The position numbers and the translations under genes were made by a program. The notes below the pieces were generated by a model. The model searched no databases. It was not told the DNA's origin and saw only the letters and a list, made by a program, of their open reading frames with translations. DNA of 37,680 bases from an uncultured Acholeplasmatales bacterium (GTDB lineage: Bacteria; Bacillota_I; Bacilli_A; ML615J-28; CAG-698): the NCBI GenBank assembly GCA_937877075.1, contig CALEGD010000139.1, positions 1 to 37,680 on the forward strand, given 5' to 3'. This document shows positions 18,098 to 24,569 of this stretch, in pieces (the stretch's first letter is position 1; each line of letters begins with the position of its first letter).

Positions 18098-18131
18098 AAA
18101 GCAACACCTCTCAATATAATTTATTAGGTAT

Positions 18132-18160
18132 ATTATAACACTATTTAATAAGGTTGTCCA
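18132..18160 (-). promoter_or_regulatory. sigma-A promoter of the CorC/HlyC gene
   Basis: On the minus strand, -35 TGGACA (18155-18160) and -10 TATAAT (18132-18137) are 17 bp apart. The site lies between the yhaM terminator and the TTG start at 18097 and rules out the ORF extension beyond it. Confidence 0.75.
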
Positions 18161-18169
18161 CATAACAAA

Positions 18170-18202
18170 ACACAAAAACCTGAAATTTTACTTTTCAGGT
18201 TT
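18170..18202 (-). terminator. intrinsic terminator after yhaM
   Basis: A 10-bp stem, AAACCTGAAA (18176-18185) with TTTCAGGTTT (18193-18202), is followed on the minus strand by TTGTGTTTTG. It lies just past the stop codon at 18208. Confidence 0.82.
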
Positions 18203-18207
18203 CGTTT

Positions 18208-19158
18208 TTATAGTTTCGGTATGTAGAAACGTCTCCGTTCAAAAGCTGAAATCTGATCAGTAAATTCACCTTTAGCGGTATTTTCGACTTCTTTTTCTAA
18301 AGCAGCCAGACGCGAATCGGAAAAATCAAGCATAAAGATTAAAACCGCTTCCGGAATATATGGTTCTTTCGGAGAACCGTATTCCATTAATCCATGATGA
18401 GATAAAACTATATGGTGAAGAGCCAAAAACTCGTCGGTTTTTTCTACTTCTAAATCAGATGCGACTTTATATATGATGTTAGAACCAATCGCAATATGTC
18501 CGAGAAGATTTCCTTCCTTGGTGTATTCAGTTCCCTTAGGGCCACTTAACTCAATCATTTTACCGATATCATGGAGAATTATTCCACCATAAACCAGTGA
18601 ACGGTTTAAATATGGATACACTTCAAGATAAGCATCGCTTAAGCGAAGCATTGAATAAACATGGTAAGCTAGACCACCAAAATAATTATGATGCATGCTC
18701 ATCGCTGCAGGATGAAGGAAAAAGTCAGTGAAGAATTGCTTGAGAGTCGTAAAGACTATTTTCTTTACAATCGGATTTTCTATTTTATTAATATAGTCGA
18801 TGATAGCTTCTTTTAATTCTTCTTCATTCAACTTTGCATATTCAAAGAATTCTTTTTTATCGATTTCCGAATCATCAAGCATTCTTAAATCGGAGACATT
18901 AAATTGCATTTTCCCTTGGTAATCCTTCATAGTTCCGTTAAGTTCATATACTTCTCCGTTTTTTAGAACTTCACGTTTTTCATCTGTAAGTGACCAAATT
19001 TTAACTTCAATTAGCTCCATACCGTCAAAACCAAGCATGCTTGCATAATCGGCGTTGGCAGTTGTTTTTTTTACTTGTATATCAGAAAGGCGTAGGATAA
19101 GAGTCGCCTTGTCCGTCGGGTTGAAATCTTTAATCTTCTTTCTCATATTTAGGCTCAT
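18208..19158 (-). CDS. yhaM: YhaM-type 3'-5' exoribonuclease (OB fold + HD domain)
   Basis: A 316-residue protein of the YhaM family, cytoplasmic 3'-5' exoribonucleases that trim a few bases from mRNA ends after terminators. The N-terminal ~100 residues form an OB-type nucleic-acid-binding domain (LILRLSDIQVKKTTANADYA...ELNGTMKDYQGKMQF). The HD metal site is complete: HHNYFGGLAYHVYSML, ILHDIGK, LGHIAIG and HHIVLSHHG, then LIFMLDFSDSRLAALEK. Length matches the Bacillus protein (314). The start overlaps the 3' end of the upstream CCA-enzyme-like gene by 29 bp, which suggests translational coupling; an alternative ATG lies at 19146. Confidence 0.93.
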   Translation of the reverse strand: MSLNMRKKIKDFNPTDKATLILRLSDIQVKKTTANADYASMLGFDGMELIEVKIWSLTDEKREVLKNGEVYELNGTMKDYQGKMQFNVSDLRMLDDSEIDKKEFFEYAKLNEEELKEAIIDYINKIENPIVKKIVFTTLKQFFTDFFLHPAAMSMHHNYFGGLAYHVYSMLRLSDAYLEVYPYLNRSLVYGGIILHDIGKMIELSGPKGTEYTKEGNLLGHIAIGSNIIYKVASDLEVEKTDEFLALHHIVLSHHGLMEYGSPKEPYIPEAVLIFMLDFSDSRLAALEKEVENTAKGEFTDQISAFERRRFYIPKL

Positions 19159-20755
19159 TTCTTTCTTTGTTTATTTTTCCTGTATCTTTCAAAGGTCTTA
19201 ATTTCGGATCTACATCGGTAATCAAATTCCGATAAATCTCCTTAAGTTCTCTGGAAACTAACACCTTTTCTGCTCCGTCTATATACTTCATCTCCTTCAA
19301 CATCTCCAGGTTTTGACCAACAAGACTTTCTACGTCGCGGCTAAGCTTCATCTCCAGATTTTGAAGTTCAAGTTTCCGAATCTTCGCTTCCAAATCTTCA
19401 AATTTATTATCCCGAACCGGTTCCGAATAGTTTACGGTATTAGATAATGAAGTTGGAAAAGCAGGAGTTTCCGGGAGAGGATATTCATCCCAAACATCGC
19501 TTTCAGTATCTTTAAATGGCGGGTTTTCTTCTCTTTCATAAACTTCCGGTACCGGTTCTTGATTTAAACTTAGAAGAAAACTCTCTCCGAGATAGCCTCC
19601 TAAGGAGGAAGTAACAAAATCTCTTAAATCATGATAATTATTAGGCAATTCACGAACAAGAACCTTCATCAACATTTTTTCAAAGATTTCGTCATTAAAA
19701 GTATCGCGTCCCTTAGTCATAAATCTCATATCATTCATTGAAAAGGTTAATTCAGAAATGTCATGAATCGGCAAATTAACATGAGCTTTACGAATATGTT
19801 TATCGCGTTTATGGCTTCTCTTTAAAAGTCGGTTAACTTTATTTGCTTCCAAACATATATCTAAACTGCGGAAAAAGAGCTCTTGAGGAGTAAAATTACC
19901 TTTTGGTCTTGCCATGGCCAACTCTACAATTTCCCGTAATCTTCCGGGCTCGTCACTGATTCTCCCCCATTCATCATTAAAACCTCCGGCCTTTACAAAA
20001 CTGCAAGCTAAGAAGGTATCTAGGCTTCCCTGTCGATAATTATTAGCTAGGCGTTTAAATTCGTTTCTTAAAACCGGAATCCGTTTATATATTCCGCTGT
20101 CATAGATTAAAAACAAAGCTTTTTTGAAATACTTACCATTCAAAATACGCTTCATTTCCTTCAACATTGTCTCTATTTCCAATTTCAAAAGCAATTTAGA
20201 TTTTCTCTTCATTGCTCGATAGGTTCTTCTTTCGATCCGAAAACCAAGTTCACTTACAAACCGCAAAGCAATTAACATTCTCAAAGGTTCTTCAAGAAAA
20301 CGAACTTTAGGATTTCCAATCGTTTTTATTTTTTTCTTCCGGATATCTTCAAAGCCTCGATAAGCATCGGTTAATTTTCCGGCCGGACTCATGGCTATAG
20401 CATTAATAGTAAAGTCCCTTGTTAATAAATCATCATGGAGATTTTTTGAATAGTGAATGCGTAGAGGTCGGCGATTATCCTTAAAAACAGAACCCATTTT
20501 AAAGGTGCCGATTAGGAACTGGTATCCCAAATAGTATAAACGCACATAGCCTTCCTTCTCATCTTCTACCTTATAATCCCCAAATATCCCTTTGACCATG
20601 TCCGGTGTGGCGCTGGTTGTAATTTCAACCTCGTCAAAAGGAAGAGTGAGAATAGTATTGCAGACCGCTTCACCGATCAAATAAGCCTCGCAACCGTTAT
20701 TGATCAATATTTTTAAAATTTCTTTTCCGCGTTCTAAATGTTCCATATTATTCAC
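19130..20755 (-). CDS. CCA-adding-enzyme/poly(A)-polymerase-fold protein with eroded catalytic motifs
   Basis: A 541-residue class II nucleotidyltransferase homologue. The fold is clear from AYLIGEAVCNTIL, EITTSATPDMV, DNRRPLRIHY, TRDFTINAIAM, DAYRGFEDIRKKKIKTIGNP and RFLEEPLRMLIALRF. Active enzymes carry GGxVRD, a D-x-D metal pair, RRDxTINA and EDxLRMLRA; here these read GEAVCN, E-V-E, TRDFTINA and EEPLRMLIA. It may be a pseudo-enzyme or a strongly altered one. The C-terminal ~90 residues are a predicted coiled coil (EDLEAKIRKLELQNLEMKL) not found in CCA enzymes. GTG 20755 is chosen because AAGGAG lies about 9 nt upstream, better than ATG 20746. It overlaps yhaM. Whether it matures tRNA cannot be decided here. 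Confidence 0.72.
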   Translation of the reverse strand: MNNMEHLERGKEILKILINNGCEAYLIGEAVCNTILTLPFDEVEITTSATPDMVKGIFGDYKVEDEKEGYVRLYYLGYQFLIGTFKMGSVFKDNRRPLRIHYSKNLHDDLLTRDFTINAIAMSPAGKLTDAYRGFEDIRKKKIKTIGNPKVRFLEEPLRMLIALRFVSELGFRIERRTYRAMKRKSKLLLKLEIETMLKEMKRILNGKYFKKALFLIYDSGIYKRIPVLRNEFKRLANNYRQGSLDTFLACSFVKAGGFNDEWGRISDEPGRLREIVELAMARPKGNFTPQELFFRSLDICLEANKVNRLLKRSHKRDKHIRKAHVNLPIHDISELTFSMNDMRFMTKGRDTFNDEIFEKMLMKVLVRELPNNYHDLRDFVTSSLGGYLGESFLLSLNQEPVPEVYEREENPPFKDTESDVWDEYPLPETPAFPTSLSNTVNYSEPVRDNKFEDLEAKIRKLELQNLEMKLSRDVESLVGQNLEMLKEMKYIDGAEKVLVSRELKEIYRNLITDVDPKLRPLKDTGKINKERNEPKYEKED

Positions 20756-20862
20756 TATAAAGAGCTCCTTCGAAATTTTCAATAATACCCTAAATTAATT
20801 ATACAATAATTATAGACAAAATTCTAGCCTTTTATGCTTTTTTTTCGGAACCCCAAAAACGA

Positions 20863-20891
20863 TTGCAGGATTGGAACAAATAAGTTATAAT
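20863..20891 (+). promoter_or_regulatory. sigma-A promoter of the yigZ-type gene
   Basis: -35 TTGCAG (20863-20868) and -10 TATAAT (20886-20891) have a 17-bp spacer. The predicted start of transcription, near 20898, leaves almost no leader before the reading frame, so the start codon question matters (see the gene). Confidence 0.7.
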
Positions 20892-20902
20892 ATTATTATG
20901 AG

Positions 20903-21541
20903 GTGATTCTTATTAATACGATTCAAAAACCCGTAAGTTTTGAACAGATTATCAATAAAAGCCGCTTTATCGCTTACCTTTATCCTGTCGATAATGTAGA
21001 AGAGGCAATGGCTATTCTTGGTCAAATAAGAAAAAAGCATTATGATGCCAATCATAATTGCTATAGTTACATTATCGGTATCGATAATTTGACCGCAAAA
21101 TCATCCGATGATGGGGAGCCCAGTCAAACGGCTGGTGTTGTCATATTTGAGGTATTGAAAAAAAATAATCTCACAAATGTTTTAGCGATAGTTACCAGAT
21201 ATTTTGGGGGCATTAAATTAGGTGCGGGAGGTTTGATTCGAGCCTATGGATCAAGCGTCTCTGAGGCCTTGAAAATAGCCGAAATCCTCAAAATCGAAAA
21301 ACTTCTGACAGCGGAAATAATAACCGATTACAGTTATATAAATATTATCCAAAGATTACTGGAGAACTATGAAATTATAGAAAGAAACTTCGCAGTCAAG
21401 GCGCTTCTAAAAATCAGGATGCCGGAAGCTGAATTCAAGAATCTAAAAGAAGCTTTAATCGAGGTCAGTAAGGGAAATGTAGAAATCACAGTATTGAAGA
21501 CAGAAATGGCTCCAACATCCGAAATTGAGACAAAAAATTAA
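20903..21541 (+). CDS. yigZ: YigZ/YvyE (IMPACT, UPF0029) family protein
   Basis: About 210 residues of the IMPACT family, conserved from bacteria to eukaryotes and implicated in translation-associated regulation; the bacterial role is not settled. Conserved features: NKSRFIAYLYPVDN, NHNCYSYIIG, SSDDGEPSQTAG, VTRYFGGIKLGAGGLIRAYG. The C-terminal domain has the ferredoxin-like fold of the family. The start is unclear: GTG 20903 has no ribosome-binding site and would be nearly leaderless, while GAGGTGA (20900-20906) is placed for an in-frame ATT at 20912, after which the protein aligns with the N terminus of relatives. It is on the opposite strand from its neighbours, with a plus-strand terminator-like hairpin inside the 3' end of spoIIID. 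Confidence 0.88.
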   Translation: MILINTIQKPVSFEQIINKSRFIAYLYPVDNVEEAMAILGQIRKKHYDANHNCYSYIIGIDNLTAKSSDDGEPSQTAGVVIFEVLKKNNLTNVLAIVTRYFGGIKLGAGGLIRAYGSSVSEALKIAEILKIEKLLTAEIITDYSYINIIQRLLENYEIIERNFAVKALLKIRMPEAEFKNLKEALIEVSKGNVEITVLKTEMAPTSEIETKN

Positions 21542-21621
21542 CTTCTGCTTGCTTTTCGACTTGAATCCTAAAGATTATAGCAACAATGACAAAAGCCGTT
21601 GCCGGCCGTTTTTTTAAATTA

Positions 21622-21894
21622 TTAAGCGGAATCTGTCCGCTTTTTATTTGCTTCCATAAATCTCTTTTTTGTTGCTTCACCACCCCGAAGATGGCGAATC
21701 GATTTATTGTATTCCAAAAGTTTTTTTACTTCCATGTACAGATCTTGATTTAATTCCGGAAGACGCTCAGTCAGATCCTTATGAACTGTCGATTTTGAAC
21801 AATCGACTTTTTTTGCGACTTCTCGAACCGTGCTTTTATCACTCAAAAATATATCAGTGATTTTTAAAACTCGCTGTCTAATTTGATAATCCAT
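21622..21894 (-). CDS. spoIIID: sporulation transcription factor SpoIIID
   Basis: A 90-residue helix-turn-helix regulator of the mother-cell programme, which acts on sigma-E genes and switches on sigma-K expression. Similarity to Bacillus SpoIIID is strong over the whole length: the helix-turn-helix TVREVAKKVDCSKSTVHKDL followed by TERLPELNQDLYMEVKKLL and the hallmark SIRHLRGGEATKKRF. ATG 21894 is preceded by a G-run acting as ribosome-binding site. A sigma-E-like promoter lies directly upstream (21918-21948), as expected for this gene. In Bacillus it lies between spoIIQ and mbl; here spoIIQ is about 2 kb away with two other genes between. A hairpin overlaps its last codons. Confidence 0.96.
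   Translation of the reverse strand: MDYQIRQRVLKITDIFLSDKSTVREVAKKVDCSKSTVHKDLTERLPELNQDLYMEVKKLLEYNKSIRHLRGGEATKKRFMEANKKRTDSA
21624..21645. terminator. terminator hairpin inside the 3' end of spoIIID
   Basis: A 7-bp stem, AAGCGGA (21624-21630) with TCCGCTT (21636-21642), has a 5-nt loop. In the plus direction it is followed by TTTATTT and should stop yigZ transcription about 100 bp after its stop codon. On the minus strand the following sequence (AATAATTTAAAA) is a weak T-run. The hairpin encodes the last spoIIID codons, so the two convergent units share it. A GC-rich repeat and T7 at about 21590-21615 may add to termination. Confidence 0.65.
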
Positions 21895-21917
21895 ACTATT
21901 TTCCCCCCGTTTGGTAC

Positions 21918-21948
21918 AATATATGCAGGGCTAAGTCTGAATATGAAA
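21918..21948 (-). promoter_or_regulatory. sigma-E-like promoter of spoIIID
   Basis: On the minus strand, TTTCATATT (21940-21948) and CATATATT (21918-21925) are separated by 14 bp. This fits the Bacillus sigma-E consensus (-35 close to KMATATT, -10 CATAnnnT, spacing 14-15) and not sigma-A. Transcription would start near 21911, a few bases before the G-run ribosome-binding site. It matches the known control of spoIIID by sigma-E. Confidence 0.65.
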
Positions 21949-22020
21949 TCAAATACATTTATCACTTATACAGTATCTTTTAATCATTGATTTTTTCCTC
22001 TTGATTATAAGCCGAATTCA

Positions 22021-22049
22021 TTGACTTTTTGAGGAAAATAGTGTATATT
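22021..22049 (+). promoter_or_regulatory. sigma-A promoter and possible operator of the ABC-like operon
   Basis: -35 TTGACT (22021-22026) and -10 TATATT (22044-22049) have a 17-bp spacer. An inverted repeat, TTTTCCTC (21993-22000) with GAGGAAAA (22031-22038), spans the -35 and spacer and is a candidate operator. This points to vegetative, perhaps regulated, expression rather than sporulation control, despite the neighbours. Confidence 0.65.
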
Positions 22050-22083
22050 TATATTAGTTTTTATCTGTGGGAAAGGAAGCCTT

Positions 22084-22965
22084 ATGTCTGTTTTGATTTG
22101 TGAGAACCTAACAAAAAAAGTAAAAGACAAAGTACTGGTTGATGATTTCAGTTTCAACTTCCTGGACAACCAAATTTATGCACTGGTCGGAAAAAGTGAT
22201 TCGGGGCGTGAGGTATTACTTGATCTGCTTTCCGCTCAGGAAAAACCCGACTTTGGGTGTGTGTATGTGGATGGGGAAGAACTCTATGATAATCCCAAGA
22301 TGACCAAAAGAATCTGCTATATTTCTAAAAACACTTCTTTTCCGGGCCATTTTAAAATCAAAACGATCTTTCGTCTGATGTCAACATTATACGCGAAATG
22401 GGACAATGCTTATGCTTATGAACTTCTTGATTATTTTCATTTAAGGAAAAGTAAAACATATTCAAGCCTTAAACCCCATGAAAAAGAACTCTTACTGGGA
22501 ATCCTGGGACTTGCATCCCGAGCTAATATTACCATTTTCGGAACCACGCTTGATGATGTTGATGTAAAAGACAGATATGATTTTTTTAATTTCGTCTATC
22601 TCCATCATATTCGTTACCCGAGAACACTGATTATATCAACGGATAATGTTGATGAAATCGAAAACATTATCAACCGAGTTCTTTTCCTCGACAAAGGAAA
22701 ACTATTTGAAACCTTCACAATCCAAGAAATAAAAAATAATTTCCGTTTATTAAGCGGAAAGACCGAAGTATTAAAATCACTTATTTCAGGAGTAAAAGTA
22801 ATAGGCATAGAAGAGCGTTATAATAATCTCACTGTATGTGTATCAAAAAAGCTAACAAAGGACGAAACCAGAAAGTTTCAAAAATATCTTATCAAGATTT
22901 CTGAGGTTCCGATTCAAAAGGTCTTCATTTATCTTTTAAATCTCAGAGAAAAGAAGGGTTTATAA
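22084..22965 (+). CDS. degenerate ABC-transporter ATPase-like protein
   Basis: A 293-residue protein with the overall layout of a YtrB/BcrA-type ABC ATPase (ICENLTKKVKDKVLVDDFSF, IYALVGK, FGCVYVDGEELYD, RVLFLDKGKLF), but the ATPase motifs are not intact. The P-loop reads GKSDSGREV, with Arg and Glu where Lys-Ser/Thr are needed. The signature is SSLKPHEKE, Walker B is ITIFGTTLDDVD without the DE pair, and the switch His is absent (IISTDNVDE). It is followed 1 bp later by a membrane protein gene. ATP hydrolysis by the normal mechanism is unlikely; it may be a pseudo-ATPase with a binding or regulatory role. The frame is intact, which argues against a decaying pseudogene. Its site between spoIIID and spoIIQ is unusual. 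Confidence 0.75.
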   Translation: MSVLICENLTKKVKDKVLVDDFSFNFLDNQIYALVGKSDSGREVLLDLLSAQEKPDFGCVYVDGEELYDNPKMTKRICYISKNTSFPGHFKIKTIFRLMSTLYAKWDNAYAYELLDYFHLRKSKTYSSLKPHEKELLLGILGLASRANITIFGTTLDDVDVKDRYDFFNFVYLHHIRYPRTLIISTDNVDEIENIINRVLFLDKGKLFETFTIQEIKNNFRLLSGKTEVLKSLISGVKVIGIEERYNNLTVCVSKKLTKDETRKFQKYLIKISEVPIQKVFIYLLNLREKKGL

Positions 22966-22966
22966 G

Positions 22967-23641
22967 ATGAATATCTTTCAACCTCTAGTATTTCATTTTT
23001 ACACTTATCGACGTACCTATTTCTTCTTTTGGTTTCCGATCTTTTTAATTACTATAATATCCCTAAACTTCTGGAGTGCCGTCGATGGATTCGGTCCATA
23101 TGCTAGCATTTCCATTATATTCTTTGCTTTCATCTTCAGTTTTGCCTTGGGAATTTATGAGTATTACCGCCTCTGGTTTCATTATTACTTTATAAAAGCT
23201 CATAGTAGGGAGTTTTTCTTTAGTAGTCTATTCTATTCGATCCTTAACTCTTTAATTCAAACTCTAGGTATCGGTCTTTTGCTGACAATTATCTCGAGAT
23301 ATGCTATGGTTTCGCTTTTCTCCCAAATGAACTTTTCCTTTTTACTATTCTGTTTCATAGGAAACACCTTGATTTTTGCACTAGCCTCCTTCTTAACACT
23401 TGCGATAAGATTATTACCTCGAATCGGGGTGATTATCTATCCCTTAATTCTTGGATTTGTTATTTTTATTTTCGGAAATCATTTTCATAAAATCATTTAT
23501 CATATTAGCAATTTCCTAACAAATAAAAGCTTGCTTTACAAAACTCTTCCCTTTCTGGTTTTAGGATGCAGCATATTCTTTATATTAATTTATTTAGAAT
23601 TAAAAATACTAAAAAACAAAAAAGCTTTATCATTAAGATAA
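22967..23641 (+). CDS. six-helix membrane protein, partner of the degenerate ABC ATPase
   Basis: A 224-residue hydrophobic protein with about six predicted transmembrane segments (for example FWFPIFLITIISLNFW, ISIIFFAFIFSFALGIY, LGIGLLLTIIS, FLLFCFIGNTLIFALASFLT, IIYPLILGFVIFIFG and FLVLGCSIFFILIYL). It resembles the permeases that pair with YtrB-type ATPases (ABC-2-like) in size and topology, but I see no family signature. It starts 1 bp after its partner's stop codon with AGAAGGG upstream, so the two are one operon. The product is rich in Phe, Tyr and Ile. Substrate is unknown. Its stop codon lies within the bidirectional terminator shared with spoIIQ. Confidence 0.7.
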   Translation: MNIFQPLVFHFYTYRRTYFFFWFPIFLITIISLNFWSAVDGFGPYASISIIFFAFIFSFALGIYEYYRLWFHYYFIKAHSREFFFSSLFYSILNSLIQTLGIGLLLTIISRYAMVSLFSQMNFSFLLFCFIGNTLIFALASFLTLAIRLLPRIGVIIYPLILGFVIFIFGNHFHKIIYHISNFLTNKSLLYKTLPFLVLGCSIFFILIYLELKILKNKKALSLR

Positions 23642-23658
23642 GGCTTTTAGTTTTGTTT
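23615..23658. terminator. bidirectional terminator between the ABC-like operon and spoIIQ
   Basis: A 12-bp stem, AAAAGCTTTATC (23620-23631) with GATAAGGCTTTT (23637-23648), has one wobble pair and a 5-nt loop. On the minus strand it is followed by a T-rich run (TTTTTTGTTTTTT counting from the stem end). The plus side has AGTTTTGTTTT. Both flanking stop codons are within it or at its edge. Confidence 0.85.
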
Positions 23659-24276
23659 TATTTCATCAACAGTTTTTCCAATCATAACTTCGGGGTCAGC
23701 GTATTGATCGTTTATCAGAATTCGAAAATGTAAATGGGTTTCAGCTAAAGCATCAAATTCATCAACACCGGCTTTTCCAATTACTTCGCCTTGGGCAACC
23801 TCTTCGCCGATCGCGACATTGACTTCTCCAAGACTCATATATTCCGTAATAAGCCCATTATCGTGCTCAATTTGAACGACTATTCCATAAATAGAACTTT
23901 CGGTAATCTCTTTCACGATTCCGCTTAAACTGGCAACCACTTCAAACTCTTGGTTATCTGCATAATAAGAAACGCCTTTACTCATATAATAAGAAGTATC
24001 ATAAACAATCAATGAAATTTCTTGATCTTCTTTTTCTTTATCTAAAGTCCAAAACTTTCTAATTATTTCAACATCGGTAGCTTTGTATGGAGCAGAAATA
24101 ATTTCGGGCTCCACATCATCATCTGGTTCATCAATCGGTGGTTCCTCTATCTTTGGAGGATCCACGGGATCAAGTAAACTCAATGATATGAAAAAGACTC
24201 CGAAAACCAGAACTAGCACCGCGATGAAAAGTATGCGTTGAGCTTTTTCTTTTGAAATCTTGTTAAGTTGCTTCAC
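23647..24276 (-). CDS. spoIIQ: sporulation protein SpoIIQ (LytM/M23 domain)
   Basis: A 209-residue forespore membrane protein that pairs with SpoIIIAH from the mother cell to build the engulfment channel. One transmembrane helix (about residues 15-34) is followed by an acidic, Pro-rich linker and a LytM/M23 domain from about residue 85. The C-terminal HLHF motif is present near residue 181, but the first zinc-ligand site, which reads H-x-G-x-D in active M23 peptidases, is SKGVS here. As in Bacillus SpoIIQ, the domain has probably lost peptidase activity and serves as a binding module. The GTG start at 24276 has GAGGTG 7 nt upstream. It is third after pduO and the DUF1146 gene, but a sigma-F-like promoter lies just upstream. 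Confidence 0.9.
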   Translation of the reverse strand: MKQLNKISKEKAQRILFIAVLVLVFGVFFISLSLLDPVDPPKIEEPPIDEPDDDVEPEIISAPYKATDVEIIRKFWTLDKEKEDQEISLIVYDTSYYMSKGVSYYADNQEFEVVASLSGIVKEITESSIYGIVVQIEHDNGLITEYMSLGEVNVAIGEEVAQGEVIGKAGVDEFDALAETHLHFRILINDQYADPEVMIGKTVDEIKQN

Positions 24277-24294
24277 AATTATTCACCTCGCTAG

Positions 24295-24323
24295 TATTAT
24301 TTACTGCGAGATTTTTTTTATAC
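24295..24323 (-). promoter_or_regulatory. possible sigma-F-type promoter of spoIIQ
   Basis: On the minus strand, GTATA (24319-24323) and GTAAATAATA (24295-24304) are separated by 14 bp. The sigma-F consensus is about GYWTA-N15-GGNRANAHTR; the -10 element differs at one base (GT for GG) and the spacer is one short. In Bacillus spoIIQ is transcribed by sigma-F, which makes the match plausible. It lies about 20 bp before the GTG start. Confidence 0.4.
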
Positions 24324-24344
24324 ATTATTTGTTTTTTGAAAATT

Positions 24345-24569
24345 TTAATTATTTGCGATAAAGATTATTTTTTCAAGAACGACTGAAAATGCAAATGCTA
24401 TGATAAAAGCTAAAGCCATACTGATAAAAGTCATTAAAAACTTAATTTGCCATGTGGAATTCCTTCGAAAGAATTTTGAAAAATCTAGTGCCATTAATGC
24501 TTTATATGTAAGTGGGGTAAATCCGATCAAAATGAAAAAGAACCACATTATTATCAATTTTTCAATCAT
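24345..24569 (-). CDS. DUF1146 (YwzB-like) small membrane protein
   Basis: A 74-residue protein with two transmembrane helices (about residues 5-25 and 46-68). The middle segment (PLTYKALMALDFSKFFRR...WQIKFLMTFISMALAF) resembles the DUF1146 family, known in Bacillus as YwzB and usually found near the atp, murAA and spoIID/spoIIQ genes. The family has no firm function. ATG 24569 overlaps the TGA of the adenosyltransferase gene (ATGA), with GGAGG 4 nt upstream, so the two are translationally coupled. spoIIQ follows 68 bp later. Confidence 0.75.
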   Translation of the reverse strand: MIEKLIIMWFFFILIGFTPLTYKALMALDFSKFFRRNSTWQIKFLMTFISMALAFIIAFAFSVVLEKIIFIANN

